From Ophiothrix spiculata (taxonomy: Eukaryota; Echinodermata; Ophiuroidea; Amphilepidida; Ophiotrichidae), in the NCBI GenBank assembly GCA_000969725.1, contig JXSR01S007432.1: a DNA stretch of 27,860 nucleotides. One strand, given 5' to 3'. The translations under genes were made by a program, and so were the position numbers. The notes under the pieces were generated by a model. It saw only the letters and a program-made list of their open reading frames with translations, ran no database searches and had not been told where the DNA came from. Shown here piece after piece: positions 19,374-27,860 of this stretch (position 1 is the stretch's first letter; each line of letters starts with the position of its first letter).

Positions 19374-20208
19374 TCGTAAATCGGATTTTGAAGTCACTTC
19401 GACAACAAAGTGGCGACAGGGTATTTTCTACAAAATTGAAGAAATGTATCATAATTACATTGACAAAACTAACATAAATAAAGGCCCCTATTAGAATACG
19501 GGCCCTTTGGAATTGAGAGAATGTAAATAGATGGTAATGTTTTTACTGATTTGTACAAAAGCACCATACTTTATTATGTATCTCTTCCTACTGGCAGTAA
19601 ATATCCACAAACGGATTCTTGTTTATCACAAACTTACAGCTCTATCATAAGACAGCTCCACTGCAAAATTTCAGTTTTCAAGATGACCTGAACTTGAATC
19701 TTTACATAATTTTTCAAGTTGCAATCTCATACACTCTATAATTATTTCAATATTCTCTGTAGACCTTAATCAAGGCCCATGTGATGCATCAACCCAAATG
19801 TACTAGATGCTCGGTTAAAATTAGTTTTGCAAAAATGGTTAGGTCTGAAAGGTCAAAGATGAAGAGTCCTGTAAAATCATTAATCTGCTATAACCAGAAA
19901 TTGAAACCAATATTTGCCATTTCATGAAGAGTTTGGCCTGATATCGGTATTTTGGTATTATTTTTTTGTTGCTTCCATATGGACAAACCTTCCAACATAA
20001 CTTCATTTGAAGATTTGGTATGTTGTTATATGACTCCACATGAAAATACGGACTAATTTATTTCCCCGTATGGTCATATCGGTTTCTGTGCGTTAATCAG
20101 CTGCTTGCTGCATACTTCAAGGTTGATAGTCCAAACAAACCCTGGGTACAATAACTAAGCTCCATGTGCAACAACAAAATGGCATCAGCCATAAATACCA
20201 ATTTCATC
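19374..20208. other. Downstream flank of GOLT1B, no gene recognised
   Basis: AT-rich. It contains a lone GAATACGGGCC element end (about 19495) and shared words with introns of MPND (CTGCATACTTCAAGG at 20108; GGTACAATAACT at about 20147). Confidence 0.4.
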
Positions 20209-20214
20209 TTTATT
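20209..20214 (-). terminator. Candidate GOLT1B polyadenylation signal
   Basis: TTTATT on the plus strand gives AATAAA on the minus strand, about 270 bases after the GOLT1B stop codon. This is a plausible distance for a short 3' untranslated region. Confidence 0.4.
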
Positions 20215-20479
20215 TCATCATTAAAAAATCACTGCCATAAGGAAGAGGGATAAAGTACAGCGATGACACTATCACATCAGAATACACCATGAAGAGGCTT
20301 CTTTTTGTCCTGTCCACACACAAATACAATAACCTTCACTATGCATTGTCAATCACATCATTAAGTGCATTCTCATGTCTCATTCCAGAGTCCACATTTC
20401 CAAAGACAAGCCACAGTATAAAACAAGATACCAAGTTCATAATTTGTCACCATTACAAACAAACAAAGTTCATGTGTGG

Positions 20480-20518
20480 TCACACCATGGGATTCCTTTC
20501 TTCAAAACGTCCAACAAG
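20480..20518 (-). CDS. GOLT1B: GOLT1B terminal coding exon
   Basis: After a TTTTTTCCCACAG acceptor, 12 codons and TGA read LVGRFEERNPMV. Vertebrate GOLT1B ends FVDKVGESNNMV right after GIRS, and the lengths agree exactly, with V, E, N and the final MV at the same positions. The previous exon ends on a whole codon, as required. The residues before MV have diverged, so this call rests on phase, length and the C-terminal match. Confidence 0.8.
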   Translation of the reverse strand, partial: LVGRFEERNPMV

Positions 20519-21707
20519 CTGTGGGAAAAAAGTGAAATACAATCAATTCACAGATTAGGAATCTTGAGGTTAATGACATATATTCATAACATGCGTAATA
20601 GCGAGATCCAATCTATTAAGATTATATCTACTTTTATGCAAACAACTGTGCGGTCATTATCAGGTAACAATGACTTCTTATAATGACCCGAATTAGCGCT
20701 GAATGCGTTTTCTTATAAAACACCAATCAAGCAGGCGTATGCACCACACATACGCACGTTTATCATATAACACGATGATCGTCATGCCTAGACTGATCGA
20801 AATTCTCTTTTAAGGATAAATAGACCTTGAAGTAAGAAATAAGTTTAAAGTATTTTTTTTTACACATAAAAGGCATTAAAAATATCGAAAGAGCGGTTAT
20901 TAATGACGATAATAAAATAGAGGTTATCCGTGTTCTGGATTAGCGGCCATCTTTGCGGGAATGCTATACAATATTCAGACAATTCAGGAGAGCAGCATCA
21001 GGAACGTCATGCACGTTAGCATAGTAACTGCTTCAAAATAGCCCGCCAGATTCAGGGTCATTGATTGAATAAAGATTACTAAGGGATTGACCTCTTTTGT
21101 TTGCGATCACGCATGAGTGAAGTGGATACTCTCTATTGCACCATCTTTTAATTCGGTCTAGCTCCCTCAGAAAAGTACCTCGGCCCAAAACAAACACCTC
21201 TGATTTTAAACAATGACCTCAAAAAAGATGGTGCGCAGTTACTGTCTAATTATCAAAATCATTAAATTTCCTACAAATAATGAACATATATAGGAAAGCA
21301 ACCAATACGAAAACAAGTAATAACAGTACGTACATTGTAGTATGGAAACCTGAGGTCGATTTTACTAAACAATTACGATGCATCGTAGCTATGAAGGGTT
21401 TAGCTCTTAGTTATATTGGACCTCACAGCGATGTAAAAACCTTTCATAAATGTACAACACATCGTAAGTTACAAGAATTTGACACGAGTAAAAGTCAAAT
21501 CCTTTGTACCACTGCGAAACATCAAAGGGGTAATCGCAAGTAAATAATGGGTTTGGTCTTAAGATGCGTTAACGATTCATTTAAAATGTTAGTGAAATCG
21601 GCCCCTGATCGTTCTGATATATATGCTACATGTACCAATCATCATGTCCACATTGTATCTTTGGTGTTGATGTTTCGTAAAAACTCTCGGCATTAAGTCA
21701 CACCATA
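20519..21707. other. GOLT1B intron; GC-richer patch without gene
   Basis: The stretch 20690-21250 is richer in CG steps (AATTAGCGCTGAATGCG; CAAAGATGGCCGC on the minus strand, a YY1-like word), which might mark a regulatory patch. A perfect 12-base inverted pair GCACCATCTTTT / AAAAGATGGTGC spans 21138-21234. The 87-codon frame at 21280-21543 is unrecognised. Confidence 0.35.
21138..21234. repeat. Short inverted pair GCACCATCTTTT
   Basis: The 12-base word at 21138-21149 is exactly complemented at 21223-21234 with a 73-base spacer. It could be a small foldback relic. Confidence 0.5.
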
Positions 21708-22253
21708 TACAGGGTGTCAAAGAAAAAGGAAACTGAGATTTGCACCCTCCATTCTTAGACACGTTGATTAATTTTCATTAAGTTTATATCAAAATTGGTC
21801 ACAAAAATCAAGCAATTTCAAATTTATCGTATGTGAAGGCATTTTACTAAATGTAGCTTTGTACCAAAATTGAAAAAAGTCATTGTCACTATGAATTTCT
21901 TAATAGCGTCCTTCAACTGCTTGTATCTGTGAGGCATCATCAGTAATTTAAATCTAGGAACAATATGATGCTTAGTCATACAAAAGTGAGTCCTAAATGA
22001 GTCCTTATTGCAGGACAACTTCAAGCACATCATGAGTAAGAAGATAACTCTACCAAAAAGTGGTACAAAGGCATAACATTCATGAAATTGTACGCAATTA
22101 CTAAATAAGATCAACAACGTAGGAGTATTTGGTATTGTTGGAAAGCGGACTTTCTGGTGCATTAATCTAGCAAAACAGTATTCCAAATCATTCAACCGTG
22201 TCAAAGAATAGAGAGTGTAAATCTCAATTTCCCTTTTTCTTGGACACAATGTA
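21708..22253. mobile_element. TA-flanked DNA element, CAGGGTGTC ends
   Basis: Inside TA dinucleotides, the left end CAGGGTGTCAAAGAAAAAGG and the right end CCCTTTTTCTTGGACACAATG pair for about 45 bases with several differences (both arms also hold CTGAGATTTGCACCCTC-like sequence). TA edges suggest Tc1/mariner-like insertion. The element is 546 bp. On the minus strand a single open frame of 141 codons (22249-21824) covers most of it, starting within the terminal repeat, but I recognise no transposase motif. Confidence 0.7.
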
Positions 22254-22454
22254 TATTTGACTTGTAGGTAAATTAAATTACTTTAAATACGCATGACTTT
22301 GTTTTCCAGATATTTGCAATTAGTGCCCAAATTTTTAATACCATGAAACATATGTACTTTTCAAAATTATGCAGTTGCATGGATGCGACAGTGTTGATTT
22401 GCGAAGAACAACATTGTAGCATGCTTAAATACTGTGAATTTGACAAATACTTAC

Positions 22455-22536
22455 TGAGCTAATTCCTGGAAAATTGAGTATTGTGCCTATAACTGGTACC
22501 CTTCTTAAGAAATTAATTGCTACTGGTATAAATCCT
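22455..22536 (-). CDS. GOLT1B: GOLT1B exon (RRVPVIGTILNFPGISS)
   Basis: One base completes a Gly codon, then 27 codons read GFIPVAINFLRRVPVIG and TILNFPGISS, ending at GTAAGT. Vertebrates have GFFPVVVGFIRRVPVLGSLLNLPGIRS. It forms the fourth membrane segment and the conserved RRVP turn facing the cytosol. Confidence 0.93.
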
Positions 22537-22815
22537 CTGAAATAGCAAAAGAACAAACAATCAAACACATTAATTTATATAATTTGTATTGTACTATATT
22601 TTCATTGTTTTGATAGGTTTTAGTTTGAAGCTAACAGAAGTTCTCGTGGACAATTCAGTTTGAAGCAAGATTTACATACTGAAGTGTATCTGAAGACCTA
22701 ATAATGTAAACTGCATCAAAATATCAGAGATTGCTTCAAAGCTATCCAAGATGATGCCTTTGCAAACTGAAGTTGATTGATGTACATAACCTGTCTGAAA
22801 AGTCCACTTGAACAT

Positions 22816-23116
22816 GGGTTCTAAGTTTTTGAACCACCCTGTTGTAAACTTATAATTCAGCAAGGCAATGATAATCTTGCATTTTAGTCTGGAAATTTTA
22901 AGAATCTTTGACAATTCACGTACGATCTGACTAAAATAGAGCATTCGGTCGCATTTTCAAGACCAAACTTGGGTTCAAAGTTTTTGAACCACTCTGTTGT
23001 AAACTTATAATTCAGCACCGCAATGATAATCTTGCATTTCACTCTGGGGAGTTTTTGAATCTTTGCTAACATATGATCTAGTTGAAACAGAGCATTTGGT
23101 CAAATTTTCAAGACCT
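22816..23116. repeat. Tandem duplication, 155-bp period
   Basis: Unit 1 (22816-22970) and unit 2 (22971-23116) both open GGGTTC, then AAGTTTTTGAACCAC and TTGTAAACTTATAATTCAGC, and share AATGATAATCTTGCATTT. Identity is high in the first 80 bases and lower after. Antisense both units read KCKIIIA.LNYKFTT.WFKN, which probably reflects DNA identity rather than a protein. Confidence 0.8.
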
Positions 23117-23344
23117 GACATATTGAAAGACAACATTAATATCAAGCTGGCTTCAAAGGACATGTCATTTTGTCATGTGTACCCAGGGAAAGCAACATTT
23201 GTGATGGATCCTAATTGTTAACTTACTAAAAAAATAAATTTAATTCATTATCAACATGTGTCATTGTGACCAAAATAAAAATATGATCTTTTTAATGGCT
23301 TGTCATTTTTTATGTTATCTCATAGATTATTACTTAACATTTTG

Positions 23345-23980
23345 GTTTAGGCCCCTGGGGGGCATCCAACTTTGGTTTTGGTAGGGGTGTGCTGCGTGTA
23401 GCTCCGATATCTGAAACCCAACTCTAGGGAACTGAAGATTGACTTTGAAAAAGAGATCTAGAGAACTGAAGTGACCCACAAATGACCCTTGAAAACTAAA
23501 TTTTAGAGGTAAATTTGAGCATGGGAAACTGAAACATTTTGAAAATATGGCTTGTGAAATATATATTGCGCTTGAAATGGGGGACTACACAGTATGCAGG
23601 TTGGGGTTTGAACCCCACCCTAATTTTTACCCCCACTCATTTTATCAAGGCACCCTTTGTATTGAAAATCTCTGAACCCATCCTTTTTATTAACTTCATT
23701 TAACTTTTTCATAGGGGTACTGAATTCATCCAACTTTTGATTCATTGATTAAGCCTAGCTTTGCAAAATGGAAGCGTATGTTGCGACAACATCATCTTAT
23801 CACTATTGATATACCCTGATCCTCAGAGGTTCTTAGTATAATTTCGATTTTTAGTTACAGGGTAAGCAACTTAACCCTTTTATTTAAAACCCACCCTTTT
23901 TACCAAGGTACCCTTTGTACTGAAAATTCTTTAAACCCCACCCTCTGGATTTTCTTGACCCACCCTTTCTAAAGCGTGGG
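23345..23980. repeat. CCCACCC-rich dispersed repeat with internal direct copies
   Basis: AACCCCACCC...TTTTATCAAGGCACCCTTTGTATTGAAAAT (words in the block at 23611-23670) recurs as ACCCACCC...TACCAAGGTACCCTTTGTACTG (23889-23930), 258 bases apart. The left edge (GGCCCCTGGGGGGC) is GC-rich against AT-rich flanks. It is an unclassified repeat in a GOLT1B intron. Confidence 0.5.
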
Positions 23981-24625
23981 GAAGCATACAGTGGTGTAGG
24001 ATAAGCTTGCAAATTTTCTGTGTTGTTAAAGTTGAATTCCGTGTTCTTTTCCCTGATAAAAATTACAAAATCTTGGTTTTCAAATATTTTGGAGATGAAA
24101 TGGAAGCTAATTTTTTGCTAGGAGTTACATGTAAGACATGAACATATCAAATCTGCAAAACTCACAATTTTGTCAAAATATGACTAAGGCCAAATAAGAA
24201 ATATTGTTTGTTTGTCCATAACGGCTCCTGAAAAGGTAGGGTCGGAAGGTAGGCTTTTTTTGTTGTTATAAATGTACACGAACCTCAACTTAAAGAATGG
24301 AAAAATTGAACAAGAAATAAACTTACTAGAACAATATACTGATATTCTTAAGAGGTCTTAAAAGTTCTATATTGGTGAATACAGTTCATGTCAATTCATA
24401 ATATTTCATATCATATTTTTCCAATTTGAAGACTTTCTAAGTAAATATATTTTTGTATGAAAAATCCTTAAATAAGAGTTGGAAAATGAAAAAAAATAAA
24501 TTATAAAGCACACAGTCGGGCCAAATTTTGACGGTCGGTCAGGGAGGGGAAACAGACAATATTTTTTTGGCCTCTTGGCATCAAAATGAAAAATGCTAAC
24601 TTTACTGAAGGTTCGTGAATCGTAA
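23981..24625. other. GOLT1B intron, no feature recognised
   Basis: AT-rich intron sequence; nothing supported. Confidence 0.45.
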
Positions 24626-24665
24626 AAATAGTAAAAAGAAGCCGTATGTTTCTATGCACATTCCA
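24626..24665 (-). pseudogene. Duplicated tail of the GOLT1B central exon
   Basis: Forty bases match 24706-24745 with one mismatch, exactly 80 bases away. On the minus strand it re-encodes GMCIETYGFFLLF, stopping two bases short of the original splice junction. It has no donor or acceptor of its own and lies in the intron as a recent partial copy. Confidence 0.85.
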
Positions 24666-24703
24666 TTCAGTAAATCATTAGGAAAGATCTCAAATCCACT
24701 TAC

Positions 24704-24882
24704 CCAAATAGTAAAAAGAAGCCGTATGTTTCTACGCACATTCCAATGAGTGGCCAACCAATAAGTACTATTAGCATTCCTCCTATAAAAAATGCAGTTG
24801 CTTTTAATTTATGTTGCTGAAAGAAGAACTTGAATGTTCTTTCTAGACCGATGACAAATGCTAAACCTACCAAAAATAAAAT
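24704..24882 (-). CDS. GOLT1B: GOLT1B central exon (LAFVIGLERTF...FGG)
   Basis: This 179-base exon follows a pyrimidine-rich TTTTTTCAG acceptor and ends GG|GTAAGT. It begins ILFLVGLAFVIGLERTF, has the charged QQHKLKAT loop, and continues with IGGMLIVLIGWPLIGM and YGFFLLF. These are the second and third membrane segments, almost identical to the vertebrate protein (LAFVIGLERTF, GWPLIGM, YGFFLLF). The ATG at its apparent open-frame start (MIKESLSNKRF) is intron read-through and is not used. The last 40 bases are duplicated downstream. Confidence 0.95.
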
Positions 24883-25082
24883 CTGAAAAAACAAAACAAA
24901 ACGTTTGTTACTCAATGATTCCTTAATCATAAAATTAAAAAATTTAAAAGCAGACTTAACCCTAAAGCTCCCAAGGGTTACAAAAAGCTACAAGAGCAAA
25001 TCACCAAAATCGCCTAAGTCCGAATACGTCATAGACGGGGGTCCTATATGGGGATGAAATCGCTGCCTAGGCAGCACCCCTC

Positions 25083-25151
25083 GGGTGGATTGGTATAGGT
25101 GGACACGGGATTGGGATGCGAGAGGTCCCGGGTTCGAGCCCCGGTGGAAAC
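25083..25151 (+). repeat. Degenerate tRNA-Pro-like sequence (pseudogene or SINE head)
   Basis: The 3' half reads like tRNA-Pro: TTGGGATGCGAGAGGTCCCG, then a perfect T arm CCGGG / TTCGAGC / CCCGG at 25128-25144. The A-box region TTGGTATAGGTGG also fits tRNA-Pro, and TGG falls at the anticodon position. The 5' anticodon strand and acceptor stem no longer pair and about two bases are missing, so this is a relic or a tRNA-derived SINE head, not a working tRNA. Confidence 0.65.
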
Positions 25152-25333
25152 CACAAATTTTTGACATCCTTATTTCCGAAAAGGGGTAGGTAGGAGGTTA
25201 GGGTTAGAACATGAGACATCAAGTAGTGCCAATTTCTGCCAAACAAGTAAACACAGGGCAAAAATGGAACAAAATATAAGAAAATGAATTAAACAAAAAC
25301 AGCAAAAATAATAATAATCTGTAAAATGTACAC

Positions 25334-25845
25334 TTATTATTTATTTATTTAAGCTTTCATTATACAGGGTAGCTTCTTCAGTGGCTAAGCACTGCTATTC
25401 TAGAAGGCCCTGTTTTAGTTATAATACATATAAAACATAATTTACAAATATTTACAAGAAATTATATAAAAATAATATCATATACATATCATATACAGAC
25501 ATAAAACTACAGTCAACATGCAAACATATTCAAACATCATTAATTAAATATTTGAATTGCCCAAGAGACAAAGAATTATATTTTGAACGTGTGTCAGTAT
25601 CAACAACGTTGTTCCAAAGGTTTGCTGCTCTAACATGAAAAGTTCTGAAACCAGAATTTGTTTTAAAGCGGGGAACAACAAGCATGTTCGATGAATTTCC
25701 CCTTGTACTATAACTGTGGGTAGTATGAGTGAAAATAAAGTTTGAACATAAATAATTTGCTGGAAAAATATAACTAAAAAGTACATCAATTTCATTGACT
25801 GACATCGCTTGACATCTATCGAAATGCATTTAAAGCACATTTAAA
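25334..25845 (-). mobile_element. 5'-truncated LINE (CR1/L2-like 3' end)
   Basis: On the minus strand an open frame ends at 25530 with HSYSTRGNSSNMLVVPRFKT, then FRTFHVRAANLWNN and LGQFKYLIND. This is the typical C-terminal tail of a CR1/L2-group LINE reverse-transcriptase protein (YSTR, VPR.KT, F...A..LWN). After about 180 bases of 3' untranslated sequence (GGGCCTTCTAGAATAGCAG, then ACCCTGTATAATGAAAG) it closes in a TTAAATAAATAAATAATAA tail at 25350-25334, the microsatellite-like end of this group. Most of the 5' part, including the catalytic domain, is absent, as is usual for dead-on-arrival copies. Confidence 0.8.
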
Positions 25846-26555
25846 GATGACTGATGCTTATTTTCGATGGAATCACTGTAAAATCACTGGAAACTGACAC
25901 ATCATCCTCAACAAAAAAGCACACCCTTGCATTGATACTTTGTAAATGGTGTTTTTGAAAAGTGCTGATAAATCAATCAAAATGCAACACTACTTGCATC
26001 ACAGCAAACCCAGTGGAGCAATCTGAACTTTGCAGCGTTTTCAATTTGTCTGATGCAGAAGTCAGTTTGCATTTTGAGTTGAATTCAATTGCGGTGTCAT
26101 TTGCAGTGAAAGTTATTGGAATTATTTGAATTGAATGAATTCAGCTTAATCCATTGCATAAACACTTCCAATGTTGTAAAGAATATAGGGCATTGCAACA
26201 ACATCTAATGGTATAAAACTTGTAAAGTTCACACACATCTTTGATCAAGACATTAGGCCAAATTCATAAAAGTAGCAATAATTACTAGTTAGTATAGACA
26301 TTCAGAAAAGGCACATGAGCTACACTAGAAAAAGATTTAGCTTCAACAATTGCTCAAAACATATACACAACCTTTTGCTTGGACTAATACCTTTTCACTA
26401 CATGCAGAGTTACAAGTCAGTGCTAGCTTTCATGAATAGCAATTTGAGAAAACCTACATATATATATAGAGATAGTAATTGCTTCTTTTATGAATTCAGC
26501 CTAATATCCTAATTAATTGAAATTTACATTTTGTTCTAATTTTTCATTTACTTAC
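25846..26555. other. GOLT1B intron, no feature recognised
   Basis: AT-rich intron; a short plus-strand frame at 26315-26512 has no recognisable domain. Confidence 0.45.
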
Positions 26556-26647
26556 ATTTCCTATGGCAAGAAGACCTTTATCAAATAAGAACATAATACC
26601 CAGAAATAGAAAGAACACACCAAACCCTGTCAGTCCCACACCAATTT
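26556..26647 (-). CDS. GOLT1B: GOLT1B second exon (KIGVGLTGFGVFFLFLG)
   Basis: This 92-base exon, too short to stand out as an open frame, runs from a TTTTGCAG acceptor to a GTAAGT donor. Two bases complete a Lys codon, followed by IGVGLTGFGVFFLFLG, IMFLFDKG and LLAIGN. Vertebrate GOLT1B has KIGMGLTGFGVFFLFFG and LLAIGN. It encodes the first membrane segment. The phase predicts that exon 1 ends with a single A. Confidence 0.93.
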
Positions 26648-27860
26648 CTGCAAAATAACAAAAACAAAATGTGTTAGGATAAGAAAATTGAAACGTAGAT
26701 AAATTTCAAATTCTGATTAAAATCGATTACAAAATATCAACCTATCAATATAAAAAAACCAACAATATCATTTGAATTGATTTGCTGTACTTGTATCAGC
26801 TAAGAATAACCCAGTGGGACAGTTCTGTTTACTTCCGGGTACACATATTTTAGCATTTTAATGAGAAAAAAATTCACCCCTTTTCCTACAAAATTGTGAA
26901 TTTACATGTAGCTGTTTCATTATTTCATCATTACAGAATGATGTATACGTATGCACAAGGTACCCAGCATAGACAAATGTATAGTTTTTATAATTTATGT
27001 AATTTTTTTATTTCCCTGCAAGCTGTGCAAAATATCTACACAACACAACACACACACACTGTATACCAATGATTTAGTTCCATCAAACGCAACCTTACTC
27101 CATAAGGTTACGAGGATAGATCTTATCTCTTTTTTCCATGGATAGATATGGGTATTTGATTTTCACCATGTTTAGCCCATAAAATCGTAACCGTACAAAT
27201 TTTTTCAAATTTTATTTCAGAATGTATTTGTACTTACATACTGCAAATATGAGCCAAATTTAATTGAAAAATTCCATTGGTAAGTGAGGGTTTTTTTTTA
27301 CATTTTTGGCGGGAAAATTTTGATACGATACAGCAAAATTTGTTTTGGCCGCCATTTTGAAACGGTTTGTCCAATTTTCAATTTTTTTTTTTTAAGTTCT
27401 TTTGAAGTTCTTTACCTGTGACCAGATTGCGTTTCAAAATTCCTTTGTGAAAGCACTTTTTCAGTGTTGGGCCCACCATGACCACTAACAGGCATGTGGA
27501 GGACCTTGACCACTTAAGTGTTAAAGGGGCAATTCATGATCCACTTTTCAAGCTCAAGGTCACCTCTATTGAAATTGAGTTTTTTAAAAGCTAAAAAAGA
27601 ATCCTTGACTGGTAGACCTGTTAGATGATAATTCCCAAACCAGTTTTGAGAAAAACTCCTAGGTCACAGGAATAATGTGTAGTACTTTGGCCATTTAAGC
27701 TTTCTAAGTTTTGACATGAAATATTTGAAAAATTAAAAACCCAAACAAATTCCACTCAGCATAGACAACATCTTTTAATAGTGTAGAATCATTACAAACC
27801 TAATTTAAACCCAAAGATGAAATTTATCATCCAAAATCTGAACGTAAACAAAGTTGAGGT
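26648..27860. other. Upstream intron or promoter side of GOLT1B
   Basis: No first exon (a short MxxxTDxQ-type peptide ending with a single A before GT) could be found. The word AAAATGGCGGCC on the minus strand at about 27345-27356 is YY1-like and often seen near transcription starts, so it could mark a promoter, but this is weak. The remainder (27440-27860) has no recognised feature. Confidence 0.3.

Larger units (their letters stand above)
20480..26647 (-). other. GOLT1B: GOLT1B (GOT1) gene locus, four exons seen
   Basis: The minus-strand gene joins 26647-26556, 24882-24704, 22536-22455 and 20518-20480. Junction phases agree (0, then 2/1, then 0) and the product runs to a stop with near full coverage of the roughly 138-residue family. 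GOT1 proteins are small four-pass membrane proteins of ER and early Golgi vesicles that assist ER-to-Golgi transport and Golgi SNARE trafficking. Only the short first exon, about eight residues before KIGVGLTG, was not found; it is upstream of 26648 or beyond the window. A choice between GOLT1A and GOLT1B is not meaningful in an invertebrate with a single copy. Confidence 0.9.

Noticed and set aside
20341-20445. Minus-strand cyclophilin-like words (LVFGNVDSGM)
   Set aside because: Only a ten-residue resemblance, and the stretch lies in the GOLT1B 3' untranslated region directly after its stop codon.
22672-23072. Minus-strand frames sharing KCKIIIA.LNYKFTT.WFKN, as if a repeated protein domain
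   Set aside because: The similarity is explained by the 155-bp DNA tandem duplication; no start, splice or family support.
25083-25151. Functional tRNA-Pro gene
   Set aside because: Acceptor and anticodon stems do not pair and bases are missing; only the T arm and A/B boxes are intact.
27339-27356. ATGGCGGCC on the minus strand as the GOLT1B start codon
   Set aside because: The frame (MAAKTNFAVSY) does not resemble the GOT1 N-terminus and reaches a stop without a donor in the required phase.
1-27860. LTR retroelements, Polintons or endogenous viruses
   Set aside because: No long terminal direct repeats, and no capsid, envelope, integrase or polymerase motifs were seen; the only reverse-transcriptase-related frame is the LINE fragment at 25334-25845.

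Overview
This window is animal nuclear DNA. It is AT-rich, its genes are split by kilobase-scale introns with ordinary GT-AG junctions, and it carries many small inverted-repeat elements. Codon use, the LINE tail and the mix of short foldback elements fit a marine invertebrate, possibly a deuterostome such as a hemichordate or echinoderm. I cannot fix the species. I see no bacterial genes, CRISPR array, or retroviral, LTR or Polinton-type element.

Two conserved protein-coding genes can be read exon by exon, and they converge tail to tail. (1) On the plus strand, the 3' portion of MPND, a JAMM/MPN-domain protein, lies in four exons at 1218-1386, 2912-2982, 5782-5871 and 7032-7202. These include the zinc-binding HxHP...S..D motif and the stop codon; the 5' exons lie upstream of the window. 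(2) On the minus strand, GOLT1B (GOT1), a four-pass membrane protein of ER-Golgi vesicle transport, lies in exons 26647-26556, 24882-24704, 22536-22455 and 20518-20480, ending in a stop. Only its short first coding exon is not seen. The junction phases agree across both genes.

The 13 kb between the two stop codons (7203-20479) holds no gene I can name. It is AT-rich DNA packed with short DNA-transposon relics: a piggyBac-type element with TTAA ends, a hAT-like end, a TTTTCGCG-rich foldback element, GTAC-rich and CCCAGGTAGC-type palindromes, and others. One open, splice-bounded segment on the minus strand (12283-12415) looks like a coding exon of an unidentified gene. The introns hold more of the same, plus two degenerate tRNA-like sequences and a 5'-truncated LINE.

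The most notable observation is that an exon in each gene has been partly copied in tandem. The MPND catalytic exon is followed by three progressively shorter copies in its own intron, the first of which still encodes the JAMM motif. The end of the third GOLT1B exon seen here is repeated 80 bp downstream with one mismatch. I did not find a convincing new biological system. The interest lies in these exon duplications, the orphan exon and the layered small transposons.
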